Source of the DNA: Parabacteroides distasonis
GTDB taxonomy: Bacteria; Bacteroidota; Bacteroidia; Bacteroidales; Tannerellaceae
Length of the DNA stretch: 64,000 nucleotides
Reading direction: 5' to 3'
Assembly (NCBI GenBank): GCA_021531775.1
Contig: JAFBIU010000011.1
Location: forward strand, 1-64,000
The number at the start of each line of letters is the position of its first letter. Positions within the stretch are counted from its first letter, which is position 1. This document shows positions 44,359 through 52,950 of the stretch, one piece after another. Made by a program: the position numbers and the translations under genes. The notes beneath the pieces are model-generated. The model was not told the origin of the DNA, ran no database searches, and saw only the letters and a program-made list of their open reading frames with translations.

Positions 44359-45504
44359 TTAACACAATTTGCGTGAACCGTCACCGATGACTACATCGTA
44401 GATCTTCGGTTCGTGACCATATTTCTCAGTGAATGCCGGAACGATCTCTTTCACGAATTGGTCATACAATTCGTCTTTTACCAGGTTGATGGTACATCCA
44501 CCGAAGCCACCACCCATGATACGAGAACCGGTCACACCACATTTCTTGGCTTCGTCGTTGAGGAAGTCGAGCTCTTCGCAGCTTACCTCATACTCCTTGC
44601 TCAGACCATAGTGTGTTTCGTACATCATCTTGCCGACTGTTTCGTAATCGTCCTTTTCCAAGGCGTCACAAACGGTCAATACACGTACTACTTCACCGAT
44701 GACGTAGCGGGCACGTTTGTACTCGTCGGCTGTGATCTGGCTCTTCACCTCTTCCAACATTTCCATGGAAGCATCACGCAAAGACTCTACTTCCGGATGG
44801 GTCTGCTTGATGACCTCAGCCACATGCTCACACTGCAAACGACGTTCGTTGTAGGGAGAACCAGCCAATTCATGCTTTACACAGCTGTTGACCAAAACCA
44901 GACGATAGCCCTTCGGATGCCAGGGGAAATACTGGTATTCGCCACTGCGGCAATCCAGACGGATCAAGCTGCCGTCACGACCGAATACAGAGGCAAACTG
45001 GTCCATGATACCGCACTTCACACCACAATAGTTGTGCTCGGTAGCCTGACCGATCTTGGCCAATTCATATTTCTCGATACCCAGATCGAACATGTCGTTC
45101 AAGGCAAAGGCATAAGTGCTCTCCAAGGCAGCTGAAGAAGACATACCAGCTCCCAGCGGAACATCACCGGCAAATACCGTATCAAAACCGGCAATCTTGC
45201 CACCCCGTTTGATCACCTCACGGCAAACACCGAAGATGTAGCGAGCCCAGCTTGCTTCGGGAGCATCCTCCTCGTTCAAGCCAAATTCTGCATAATCGTT
45301 CAGGTCAAGTGCAAAAGCACGCACCTTGTCTGTACCGTTCAGTTTGATTTCAGCAATCATTCCCTTGTCAACGGCACCCGGGAATACGAAACCATTGTTG
45401 TAGTCGGTATGTTCACCAATCAGGTTGATACGACCCGGAGATGCGTACAGACTACCTGTTGTATTGAATAACTCTTGAAATTTTGCTCTAATCTTTTCTT
45501 GCAT
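44359..45504 (-). CDS. galK: Galactokinase
   Basis: 381-residue GHMP kinase that makes galactose-1-phosphate. Motifs: PGRINLIGEHTDYNNGFVFP (galactose binding), GDVPLGAGMSSSAALE (ATP loop) and MGGGFGGCTINLV. Length is normal. It follows the MFS gene in the galM-MFS-galK unit, and araR begins 20 bp after its stop, so araR may be cotranscribed with it. Confidence 0.96.
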   Translation of the reverse strand: MQEKIRAKFQELFNTTGSLYASPGRINLIGEHTDYNNGFVFPGAVDKGMIAEIKLNGTDKVRAFALDLNDYAEFGLNEEDAPEASWARYIFGVCREVIKRGGKIAGFDTVFAGDVPLGAGMSSSAALESTYAFALNDMFDLGIEKYELAKIGQATEHNYCGVKCGIMDQFASVFGRDGSLIRLDCRSGEYQYFPWHPKGYRLVLVNSCVKHELAGSPYNERRLQCEHVAEVIKQTHPEVESLRDASMEMLEEVKSQITADEYKRARYVIGEVVRVLTVCDALEKDDYETVGKMMYETHYGLSKEYEVSCEELDFLNDEAKKCGVTGSRIMGGGFGGCTINLVKDELYDQFVKEIVPAFTEKYGHEPKIYDVVIGDGSRKLC

Positions 45505-45564
45505 GATTGTATGTTTTTATGCGTGTGTTAGATTTATCTGCTATATATAATATAATGTATAGGA

Positions 45565-46839
45565 TCAATCAACCGGAATGTCTGTGTTGACGTTCTTGCT
45601 ACCGATCAATGCGTAGTACAGCAAATAAGCCAAGGCAGCGATGATAACCCAATAACTCGGCATGAAACCAGCCACGTCAGCTACATAGTTCTGGATCAAC
45701 GGCAGAATACCACCACCGCAAACCATCACCATGAAGATACCTGTACCAGCTTCGGTATATTTACCCAAACCTTCTACAGCCAAGTTGAAGATGCTACCCC
45801 ACATGATGGAAGTACACAAACCGCACAATACCAACAATACAGCGTTGATGGGCACTTCAGCCATACCAAATGACAAGTCAGCCTTGAACACCGGCATCAT
45901 AGCTGTCTGCGTAGTCGGCAGGAAGATGGCACCCAATACCAGGATGATACCCAAACCAGATACACAGGTCAACATGGTCTTGCTGGAGAACTTGGCACCC
46001 AAAGAGGCACCTGCGAAACGACCGATCAACATCAAGAACCAGTAAGTTCCGGCTACCAGACCAGCCTCAGCAGCTGTACCACCGAATCCCTGCGGATCCA
46101 CCAAGAAGAGGTTCATGGTGCCCGGTACACCTACTTCGATACCTACATAAACGAAGATAGCTACTGTACCCAATACGAAGTGACGGAATGCCCACGGGCT
46201 ATGTTCGTACTTCACGTTGGTCTTGCTTGCAACGTGCGGTTCAGGAATGTCAACGAAGGCCAATACGATACCAGCCAATGCGAAGATACCCATTGCGATG
46301 AACAACACCGGATTGACGTCTGTGATAGCGGTGTCTTTGGTCACTTCACCAACCAGGATACCTACCAATGTCGGCACCAATGTACCCATCAAGGAGTTGA
46401 AAGAACCACCGATCTGGATCAACTGGTTACCCTTCTTGCCACCACCACCGAGGGTGTTCAACATCGGGTTTACCACGGTGTTCAACATACACATAGAGAA
46501 ACCGGAAACGAAGGCACCTGCCAAATAGATGGCAAAGCTACCGGCTACACCAGACAGGAACTGGATCAATACACCGGTGAAACCGACTACGATAGCAACC
46601 AAGGCTGTCTTTTTGTAACCGATTTTTTTCAGCATCAAACCGGCCGGAATACCCATGAAGGCATAGGCCAAGAAGTTGGCGAAGTTACCCAACATGCCTT
46701 CAAAGTTGGAGGCCTGGAACTGTCCCTTAACTACGACTCCCATCGGAGCTGCCAAATTGGTGACAAACGCGATCATACCGAACAGCAAGATCATCATCAA
46801 AATAGGCAAAGCATAATTTTTCTGATCTGTTGATTTCAT
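45565..46839 (-). CDS. MFS sugar transporter (FucP/GluP-like)
   Basis: 424-residue protein with about 12 membrane helices, of the fucose-galactose-glucose:proton symporter class. Features include MLKKIGYKKTALVAIVVGF (loop 2-3 motif), GFSMCMLNTVVNPMLNTLGGGGKKG and GSIFNLAVEGLGKYTEAGTGI, all typical of FucP/GluP members. Placement between galM and galK points to galactose or glucose as substrate; arabinose is also possible given araR control. Confidence 0.9.
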   Translation of the reverse strand: MKSTDQKNYALPILMMILLFGMIAFVTNLAAPMGVVVKGQFQASNFEGMLGNFANFLAYAFMGIPAGLMLKKIGYKKTALVAIVVGFTGVLIQFLSGVAGSFAIYLAGAFVSGFSMCMLNTVVNPMLNTLGGGGKKGNQLIQIGGSFNSLMGTLVPTLVGILVGEVTKDTAITDVNPVLFIAMGIFALAGIVLAFVDIPEPHVASKTNVKYEHSPWAFRHFVLGTVAIFVYVGIEVGVPGTMNLFLVDPQGFGGTAAEAGLVAGTYWFLMLIGRFAGASLGAKFSSKTMLTCVSGLGIILVLGAIFLPTTQTAMMPVFKADLSFGMAEVPINAVLLVLCGLCTSIMWGSIFNLAVEGLGKYTEAGTGIFMVMVCGGGILPLIQNYVADVAGFMPSYWVIIAALAYLLYYALIGSKNVNTDIPVD

Positions 46840-46885
46840 TTTTTAAATTAATTTAGATTATTAGATGATTAGATATGGCTTGTAT

Positions 46886-47965
46886 TTATTTTTCTACAGT
46901 AAACTTATAGATGGTCCGGCTGGAGAAGTGTTCGCCCGGTCGTAAGACGGTCGAAGGATACTCCGGCTTGTTCGGACTGTCGGGGAAATGTTGCGTCTCC
47001 AAACAGAGTGCTGCCCGTTCGGGATAGCGTTGTCCCGGTTTACCCTCGAAGCGTCCGGTCATCCAGTTACCCGTATAGAGCTGTACGCCCGGTTGGGTGG
47101 TATAGGTCTCCATGACGATGCCGGTCTTCGGCGAAGAACAACGGGCACAGAACGAGAGCTCGTCACCTTCCTTATTTAATATATAGGTATGGTCATACCC
47201 CTTTCCGAAGATCAATTGCTGGAATGGTTCGTTGATACGCTCGCCCACTTCGTGCGGGGTGCGGAAATCCATCGGTGTGCCAGCCACAGCCTCTTTCGGT
47301 CCATACGGAATGGCTGTCTCATCGGTCGGCAGGTAATAGTCGGCATTGATGGTCAACAGGTGATCGCCAATGTAGGGATCGCCTGCACCAGACAGGTTGA
47401 AATAGGAATGGTTGGTGAGGTTCAGTACCGTCGGCTTGTCCGTCACGGCATGATAGGAAATCACCACTTCGTTGTCGTCTGTCAGATGATAGTGGACTGT
47501 AGTCGTCAACTGACCGGGGAATCCCTCTTCGCCATCGGCTGAGACATAGGTCAGCTCGACAGACTGTTCATCTGCCTGCTGGGCATCCCATACGACCGAG
47601 TTGAAACCTTTGATACCGCCATGCAGGCTGTTCGGACCGTTGTTGATGGCCAATTGGTCATAGACAACACCGTCCAGTGTGAACGCACCTTTGGCGATCC
47701 GGTTTCCATACCGACCGCAGATGGCTCCGAAATAGGGCTCTTCGGAGGTGAGATAATCATCGATCGATTTGTGCCCCGTCACTACATCGGTCATTTTACC
47801 CTGACGATCGGGCACCATGATGGAAACGATTTTTGCACCATAGTTCGTAATGACCAACTCTGCTCCTTGCTTGTTTGTCAAGATGTAAAGTGCTGTCTCC
47901 TTGCCGTCAATCGACTTGCAGAAGTCAGCAGTAGATAAACCTGACTGAGTATGCTTGTTCTCCAT
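46886..47965 (-). CDS. galM: Aldose 1-epimerase (mutarotase)
   Basis: 359-residue GalM-fold enzyme that interconverts alpha and beta anomers of galactose and other sugars. Substrate-binding motifs are RYGNRIAKGAFTLDG, NGPNSLHGGIKGF, the catalytic His in LTNHSYFNLSG, and the catalytic Glu in ALCLETQHFPDSPNKP. No signal peptide is evident, so it is probably cytosolic. It heads the gal unit and is divergent from the GH51 gene at 48095. Confidence 0.94.
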   Translation of the reverse strand: MENKHTQSGLSTADFCKSIDGKETALYILTNKQGAELVITNYGAKIVSIMVPDRQGKMTDVVTGHKSIDDYLTSEEPYFGAICGRYGNRIAKGAFTLDGVVYDQLAINNGPNSLHGGIKGFNSVVWDAQQADEQSVELTYVSADGEEGFPGQLTTTVHYHLTDDNEVVISYHAVTDKPTVLNLTNHSYFNLSGAGDPYIGDHLLTINADYYLPTDETAIPYGPKEAVAGTPMDFRTPHEVGERINEPFQQLIFGKGYDHTYILNKEGDELSFCARCSSPKTGIVMETYTTQPGVQLYTGNWMTGRFEGKPGQRYPERAALCLETQHFPDSPNKPEYPSTVLRPGEHFSSRTIYKFTVEK

Positions 47966-47988
47966 GTTGTATTATGTTATCAAAAATT

Positions 47989-48002
47989 GAGTGTAAAAGT
48001 AG
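47989..48002 (-). promoter_or_regulatory. galM promoter element CTACTTTTACACTC shared with araD
   Basis: Matches the block before araD at 13 of 14 positions. Its core TACTTTTA lies 29 bp upstream of the galM ATG. Confidence 0.5.
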
Positions 48003-48054
48003 CCTTTTATTTGCATTTGTGCGCTACATTTGCAATGTTTTTGAGCATAAAGTG

Positions 48055-48062
48055 TAATTTTG
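48055..48062 (+). promoter_or_regulatory. -7 element TAATTTTG for the GH51 gene
   Basis: Exact TAnnTTTG match 32 bp before the ATG at 48095. TTTG at 48029-48032, spacer 22 bp, is a possible -33 element. The divergent galM promoter lies about 55 bp away, and two ATTTGCA direct repeats lie between them. Confidence 0.5.
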
Positions 48063-48094
48063 CCCACAAATTAATCCGTTAAATAGACACAAAG

Positions 48095-50059
48095 ATGAAA
48101 ATGAACCTGAAAAGCACCATCTCCGCATGGCTGTTAAGCTTAGGAGTGGGAGGCCTGACAACCCCAGCGATCGCGCAACAGGCCGAGTTTGTTGTGGATG
48201 CCCAGCAGGTGGGGGCACCCATTCAGTCCACCATGTACGGTATCTTTTTTGAAGATATCAACTTCGGTGCCGATGGCGGTCTGTACGCCGAGTTGATCAA
48301 GAACCGCTCGTTTGAGTTCGAACATCCCTGGACGGGCTGGACGCCCTTCGGCAATGTGACAATCCAAAGCAAGAATCCCTGTTTCGACCGGAATCCGCAC
48401 TATGCGCGTCTGGCCTATGACAAGCAGATCACCGGGACGGGTCTGGAGAATGAAGGCTTCAAGGGCATCGGTATGCAGTCCGGTGAGAAGTATGACCTGA
48501 CGCTCTATGGACGTACCGTCGTGAATGGTCCCATCCGCTTGCGTGTCGAACTGGTCGATAGCCGCAATGACATCATCGAGACCCAGTCTCTTGAGATCGA
48601 CAGTAAGAACTGGCAGAAGTATGCCGTTACGTTGTCTCCCAAACGGACCGACGCCAAGTCACGCCTGCGTCTGACGATGGAGACGGCAGGAACGGTCGAT
48701 CTGGAGCATATTTCGCTCTTCCCACAGAAGACCTTCAACAATCGTCCGAATGGCTTGCGTGCAGATTTGGCACAAGCTCTGAAGGATCTGCATCCGGGTG
48801 TGTTCCGCTTCCCGGGCGGTTGTATTGTGGAGGGTACCACCAAAGAGACCCGCTATCAATGGAAGAATACGGTAGGTCCGGTGGAGAATCGTCCGCTCAA
48901 CATCAACCGTTGGAACTATACCTTCCCCTATAAGAAATTCCCCGACTATTACCAGTCTTACGGATTGGGCTTCTACGAATACTTCCAGCTGAGTGAGGAC
49001 TTGGGGGCCGAACCGTTGCCTGTCTTGAACTGCGGCTTGTCTTGCCAGTTCGAGAATGAGGGAATGGATCAGCATACGCCAGTCAGCCAGTTACAGCCCT
49101 ACATCGACGATGCGTTGGATCTGATCGAGTTTGCGAATGGACCGGTTACCTCCAAGTGGGGTAAGTTGCGTGCCGAGATGGGCCATCCGGCTCCCTTCAA
49201 CTTGAAGCTGCTGGCCATCGGTAACGAACAGTGGGGCACGTTGTATCCCGAACGTCTGGAACCCTTTGTGAAGGCCATCCGTGCCAAATATCCGGAGATC
49301 CAGATTGTCGGTAGTGCCGGTCCCTATTCCAGTGGCGAGGAATTTGACTACCTCTGGCCGGAGATGCGTCGGCTGAAGGTGGATCTGGTGGATGAACATT
49401 TCTACCGCTCACCGGAATGGTTCTTGAACAATGCCCGTCGTTATGATTCCTATGACCGCCAGGGGCCGAAGGTGTTTGCCGGCGAGTATGCCTGTCATGC
49501 CGAGAACCGGGAGAACAGCTTCCTGTCCGCCCTGTGTGAGGCCGCTTTCATGACCGGTTTCGAACGGAATGCCGATGTGGTTCATCTCTGTACCTATGCC
49601 CCCCTCTTCTCCCATGTGGATGCTTGGCAGTGGCGACCCGACCTGATCTGGTTCGATAATCTGCGGATGATGAAGACACCGAACTACTATGTGCAGCAGT
49701 TGTATGGTCACAATGCCGGCACACATGTCTTGCCATTGACCTGGCAGAATGAACCGGTAGCCGGTCAGCAGGATCTCTATGCCACCGCTTGTCTGGATGC
49801 GAAAAGCAATGATGTTATCATCAAGATTGTCAACATTGGCTTGCAGAACCGCAAGGTGAAGTTGAACCTGAAGGGACTCTCGGCTGGCAAGCATACAGGA
49901 ACCTTGACGGTTTTCCATGCTTCGGATGTGGAGGCAGTCAATACGTTGGACTGTCCGGAACGGGTCGTTCCCCAGGTGTCTGAGGTGACCTTGGAGGCTC
50001 CGGAAGCCGAAGTGGTGGTCCGTCCGCTCAGTTTCTTCCTCTATCGGATACGTAAGTGA
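48095..50059 (+). CDS. Secreted alpha-L-arabinofuranosidase, GH51 (long form)
   Basis: 654-residue enzyme that removes arabinofuranose side chains from arabinan or arabinoxylan. A signal peptide (to about residue 27, AIAQ) is followed by a carbohydrate-binding-like beta domain (about 60-220), the catalytic barrel and a C-terminal beta-sandwich. The acid/base Glu378 is in IGNEQWG and the nucleophile Glu464 in FAGEYACH. It is divergent from galM and adjacent to the ara/gal genes, so its product feeds the AraBAD route. Confidence 0.92.
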   Translation: MKMNLKSTISAWLLSLGVGGLTTPAIAQQAEFVVDAQQVGAPIQSTMYGIFFEDINFGADGGLYAELIKNRSFEFEHPWTGWTPFGNVTIQSKNPCFDRNPHYARLAYDKQITGTGLENEGFKGIGMQSGEKYDLTLYGRTVVNGPIRLRVELVDSRNDIIETQSLEIDSKNWQKYAVTLSPKRTDAKSRLRLTMETAGTVDLEHISLFPQKTFNNRPNGLRADLAQALKDLHPGVFRFPGGCIVEGTTKETRYQWKNTVGPVENRPLNINRWNYTFPYKKFPDYYQSYGLGFYEYFQLSEDLGAEPLPVLNCGLSCQFENEGMDQHTPVSQLQPYIDDALDLIEFANGPVTSKWGKLRAEMGHPAPFNLKLLAIGNEQWGTLYPERLEPFVKAIRAKYPEIQIVGSAGPYSSGEEFDYLWPEMRRLKVDLVDEHFYRSPEWFLNNARRYDSYDRQGPKVFAGEYACHAENRENSFLSALCEAAFMTGFERNADVVHLCTYAPLFSHVDAWQWRPDLIWFDNLRMMKTPNYYVQQLYGHNAGTHVLPLTWQNEPVAGQQDLYATACLDAKSNDVIIKIVNIGLQNRKVKLNLKGLSAGKHTGTLTVFHASDVEAVNTLDCPERVVPQVSEVTLEAPEAEVVVRPLSFFLYRIRK

Positions 50060-50083
50060 TTCATAAATTCACAGATAACTGTA

Positions 50084-50122
50084 AAAAAATCCCTGGTTGG
50101 CTTGGTCAACTGGGGATTTTTT
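50084..50122. terminator. Symmetric terminator between GH51 and rplS
   Basis: 9-bp stem (50091-50099 with 50107-50115, two wobbles) flanked by AAAAAAT and ATTTTTT. It ends the GH51 transcript. Confidence 0.85.
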
Positions 50123-50217
50123 CGTTATTTTGCACCCGCTTTACGTAATCTCTGTCGGGAAATGTAGCCCGTTATATTGCGTTTTATGAAACATATAATT
50201 TAAAAAGCTTATAAACA

Positions 50218-50565
50218 ATGGATTTAATCAAGATTGCCGAAGAGGCATTTGCTACCAAGAAGGAGCTTCCTTCTTTCAAGAGCGGTGACACGATCACAGT
50301 TGCTTATCGTATTAAAGAGGGTAACAAGGAGCGTATCCAGCAGTATAGAGGTGTGGTTATCCGCATTTCTGGTCATGGTGACAAGAAGCGCTTCACCGTT
50401 CGTAAGATGTCTGACAATGTCGGTGTAGAAAGAATTTTCCCGATCGAGTCTCCGTTTATCGAGAACATCGTAGTGAACAAAGTTGGTAAGGTTCGTCGTG
50501 CCAAATTGTATTATCTGCGTGCTCTTACAGGTAAGAAAGCAAGAATCAAGGAAAAGAGAGTCTAA
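50218..50565 (+). CDS. rplS: 50S ribosomal protein L19
   Basis: 115-residue protein at the 30S-50S interface. Diagnostic L19 sequences include FKSGDTITVAYRIKEGNKER, QQYRGVVIRI, VGVERIFPIESPFIENI and RRAKLYYLRALTGKKARIKE. Length is standard. It stands alone, with its own leader (A-rich, 50191-50207) and terminator; the usual trmD or rimM neighbours are absent, as is common in Bacteroidetes. Confidence 0.98.
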   Translation: MDLIKIAEEAFATKKELPSFKSGDTITVAYRIKEGNKERIQQYRGVVIRISGHGDKKRFTVRKMSDNVGVERIFPIESPFIENIVVNKVGKVRRAKLYYLRALTGKKARIKEKRV

Positions 50566-50589
50566 TCTCCCTGCCGGTTCAAAGCATAA

Positions 50590-50627
50590 GAAAGGCTGTC
50601 TCCCTAACAGGAGATGGCCTTTTTTAT
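50590..50627 (+). terminator. Terminator of rplS
   Basis: Hairpin with AAAGGC.GTCTCC arm (from 50591) and GGAGA.GGCCTTT arm (to 50622), then a T-run; 26 bp after the rplS stop. Confidence 0.85.
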
Positions 50628-50660
50628 AAAAATATAAGAATAGCGTTTTGATTTATTTCT

Positions 50661-50668
50661 TATGTTTG
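50661..50668 (+). promoter_or_regulatory. -7 element TATGTTTG for ferritin
   Basis: Exact TAnnTTTG match about 45 bp before the ferritin start codons. Confidence 0.5.
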
Positions 50669-50709
50669 CGGCACAAAAAAGAAACGTATAATTTAGAAAG
50701 GGTATTATT

Positions 50710-51192
50710 ATGGTAATGAGTCAGAAATTGGCTGAAGCTTTCAACGCTCAGGTCAACGCAGAGATGTGGTCATCCAATCTCTATTTATCAATGTCTGTTT
50801 ATTTCAAGAAGAACGGTTTGGACGGTTTTGCTCACTGGATGGCAAAGCAGGCTGACGAGGAATTGGAACATGCACACAAGATGATCGATTTCGCGATCGA
50901 TCGCGGTGGTGATGTGGTCATTGGTCAAATCAACGTCGTGCCGACAGCTTGGGGTAACCCGACAGAAGTGTTTGAGCATGTCTATAAACACGAACAGTAT
51001 GTATCGGAGTTGATCGACAAGATGGTAGATATCGCTGCTGAGGATAAGGACCATGCTTCTACAGACTTCCTGTTTGGTTTCGTACGTGAGCAGGTAGAAG
51101 AGGAGTCAACAGCCCGCAAGATTGTGGATGAGTTGAAGAACTATGGCGAATGCCATATCGGTATCTTAGACCATAAGTTAGGAAAGAGATAA
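50710..51192 (+). CDS. ftnA: Ferritin (non-heme, FtnA-like)
   Basis: 160-residue four-helix iron-storage protein. Ferroxidase ligands are visible in NAEMWSSNLYLSMSVYFKK (Glu about 18) and QADEELEHAHKMIDF (Glu/His pair), with further Glu residues in the FVREQVEEE helix. It lacks the heme-binding Met of bacterioferritin. Start is either ATG 50710 or ATG 50716 (MSQKLAEAF), the second matching the family better. It stores iron and buffers oxidative stress. Monocistronic with its own terminator. Confidence 0.95.
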   Translation: MVMSQKLAEAFNAQVNAEMWSSNLYLSMSVYFKKNGLDGFAHWMAKQADEELEHAHKMIDFAIDRGGDVVIGQINVVPTAWGNPTEVFEHVYKHEQYVSELIDKMVDIAAEDKDHASTDFLFGFVREQVEEESTARKIVDELKNYGECHIGILDHKLGKR

Positions 51193-51217
51193 TCTACTGA
51201 CACGTAGTGGTTTATAA

Positions 51218-51257
51218 AAGAGGCGGTTTGGAAGAGATTCCAGCCGCCTCTTGTTTT
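51218..51257. terminator. Bidirectional terminator between ferritin and GH51
   Basis: Perfect 9-bp stem AAGAGGCGG (51218-51226) with CCGCCTCTT (51244-51252), with GTTTTG following on the plus strand and TTTAT on the minus strand. It serves both convergent genes. Confidence 0.85.
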
Positions 51258-51274
51258 GATAGGTATGCCTATTC

Positions 51275-52828
51275 CTATTTGATCTCGACGGTCACGATGG
51301 ACTTGGCCGGCAATTTGACGGTCAGTTGTCCAGCTTTGTAAGAGGCACCTTTGAAAGCAGCCAACTGCACGGTGTTCGGTTTCTCGAAAGTGTTGCAGGC
51401 ACGGAGAGTCTCACCGGTCAGCACCTGTGCATCGGTCAATTTTTGGGCGTTAGTGCCACGTACGTCACAAGCTACCTCCATCGAACGGGTCGGATCGATG
51501 TTGACCAACGTGATGTGGATGGCTCCGCTCGCATCTTTCGAGGCAGTTGCACTAATGGCCGGCAACGAGCGTCCTTCGCGTTCGTAGTTGACACAGTCGA
51601 GGGTGAGGGGCAGGAGGGTGGCATCCTGATGCACCTTGTACATGTCGAACAGGTGGTAGGTCGGTGTGACGATCATCTTTTCGTCCTGGGTGAAGATCAT
51701 GGCTTGCAAGACATTGACCATCTGGGCGATGTTGGCCATCTTGACACGATCTGCATGACGGTGGAAGATGTTCAAGGTCAGACCGGCCAAAAGTGCATCA
51801 CGCAAGGTGTTCTGCTGGAAGAGGAAGCCCGGATTCGTTCCCGGTTCCACATCGTACCAGGCACCCCATTCATCCACGATCAGTCCCAGACGTTTCTCCG
51901 GGTCATACTGATCCATGATGGAAGAGTGGCGTTCGATCAACTCCTCCATGTGAGCTGCTTTTTCCAAGGTGCGGAAGTATTCGTTGTCATCAAACAACGT
52001 TGCACTACCCTTTTTGTCCCATGTGTTGGGCACCGTATAATAATGTAGCGAAATACCGTTCATTGCATGCAGTGGAATGTTTTCCATCAATGTCCGCATC
52101 CACTTGTAGTCACCTTCGCTGGGACCACCGGCGATCTTGAACAGCTGGTTCGTACCGTAGTTGCGGCAATAGGTGGCATACCGACGGTAATTCTCGGCAT
52201 AACCGGCAGGTGACATGTTACCGCCACATCCCCAGTTCTCGTTGCCGACACCCCAGAATTTGACTTTCCAAGGTTGCTCACGTCCATTCTGCCGACGCAG
52301 GTTGGCCATGGGGCTCTCCCCGTCGAAGGTGATGTATTCCACCCATTTCGACATCTCTTCGACCGTACCGCTACCTAAGTTTCCGCAGATGTAGGGTTCC
52401 GTTTCCAACACTTCGCACAAGTTGAGGAACTCGTGTGTACCGAAACTGTTGTCTTCCGTCACGCCACCCCAATGGGTATTGACCATCTTCGGACGTTGTT
52501 CACGTGGACCGATACCATCCATCCAGTGGTATTCATCGGCAAAACAGCCACCCGGCCAACGCAGATTGGGGATCTTGATCTTTTTCAGGGCAGCAATGAC
52601 ATCGTTACGGACACCATTCGTGTTGGGGATGTCGGAATCTTCACCCACCCACAGACCGCCATAAATGCAATGGCCGAGGTGTTCGGAAAACTGTCCATAG
52701 ATATGACGACTGATGGTCACGGTACCCTGATCGGCATTTACCGTGAGTTTGGCACGCTCTTGTGCAGAGAGGAAAGGAGCTGCAATTGCCAACAGCAAAA
52801 GGGCCCAGCTGAATTTTCGCGTATTCAT
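51275..52828 (-). CDS. Secreted alpha-L-arabinofuranosidase, GH51 (short form)
   Basis: 517-residue enzyme with a signal peptide (to about residue 22, FLSAQ), the catalytic barrel and a C-terminal beta domain. Acid/base Glu197 is in [10 protein letters not shown] and nucleophile Glu320 in [10 protein letters not shown]. It differs clearly from the 654-residue GH51 at 48 kb: it has no N-terminal binding domain and other motif variants, so it is not a recent duplicate. The two enzymes probably divide arabinan and arabinoxylan side-chain cleavage. Divergent from the kinase-like gene. Confidence 0.94.
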   Translation of the reverse strand: MNTRKFSWALLLLAIAAPFLSAQERAKLTVNADQGTVTISRHIYGQFSEHLGHCIYGGLWVGEDSDIPNTNGVRNDVIAALKKIKIPNLRWPGGCFADEYHWMDGIGPREQRPKMVNTHWGGVTEDNSFGTHEFLNLCEVLETEPYICGNLGSGTVEEMSKWVEYITFDGESPMANLRRQNGREQPWKVKFWGVGNENWGCGGNMSPAGYAENYRRYATYCRNYGTNQLFKIAGGPSEGDYKWMRTLMENIPLHAMNGISLHYYTVPNTWDKKGSATLFDDNEYFRTLEKAAHMEELIERHSSIMDQYDPEKRLGLIVDEWGAWYDVEPGTNPGFLFQQNTLRDALLAGLTLNIFHRHADRVKMANIAQMVNVLQAMIFTQDEKMIVTPTYHLFDMYKVHQDATLLPLTLDCVNYEREGRSLPAISATASKDASGAIHITLVNIDPTRSMEVACDVRGTNAQKLTDAQVLTGETLRACNTFEKPNTVQLAAFKGASYKAGQLTVKLPAKSIVTVEIK

Positions 52829-52859
52829 GATATTTAAAAATTAAATTGTTATGTGGAGG

Positions 52860-52867
52860 CAAATATA
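52860..52867 (-). promoter_or_regulatory. -7 element TATATTTG for the short GH51 gene
   Basis: Exact TAnnTTTG on the minus strand, 31 bp before the ATG at 52828. Confidence 0.5.
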
Positions 52868-52899
52868 AAAATAATGTATGAATTATTGAATAAAATGCC

Positions 52900-52907
52900 T
52901 ATTTTTG
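52900..52907 (+). promoter_or_regulatory. -7 element TATTTTTG for the kinase-like gene
   Basis: Exact TAnnTTTG 43 bp before the ATG at 52951, back to back with the GH51 promoter. Confidence 0.5.
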
Positions 52908-52950
52908 TCCCGTATAAATGATTGATAATATCGTATAAACACAGTTTGCA

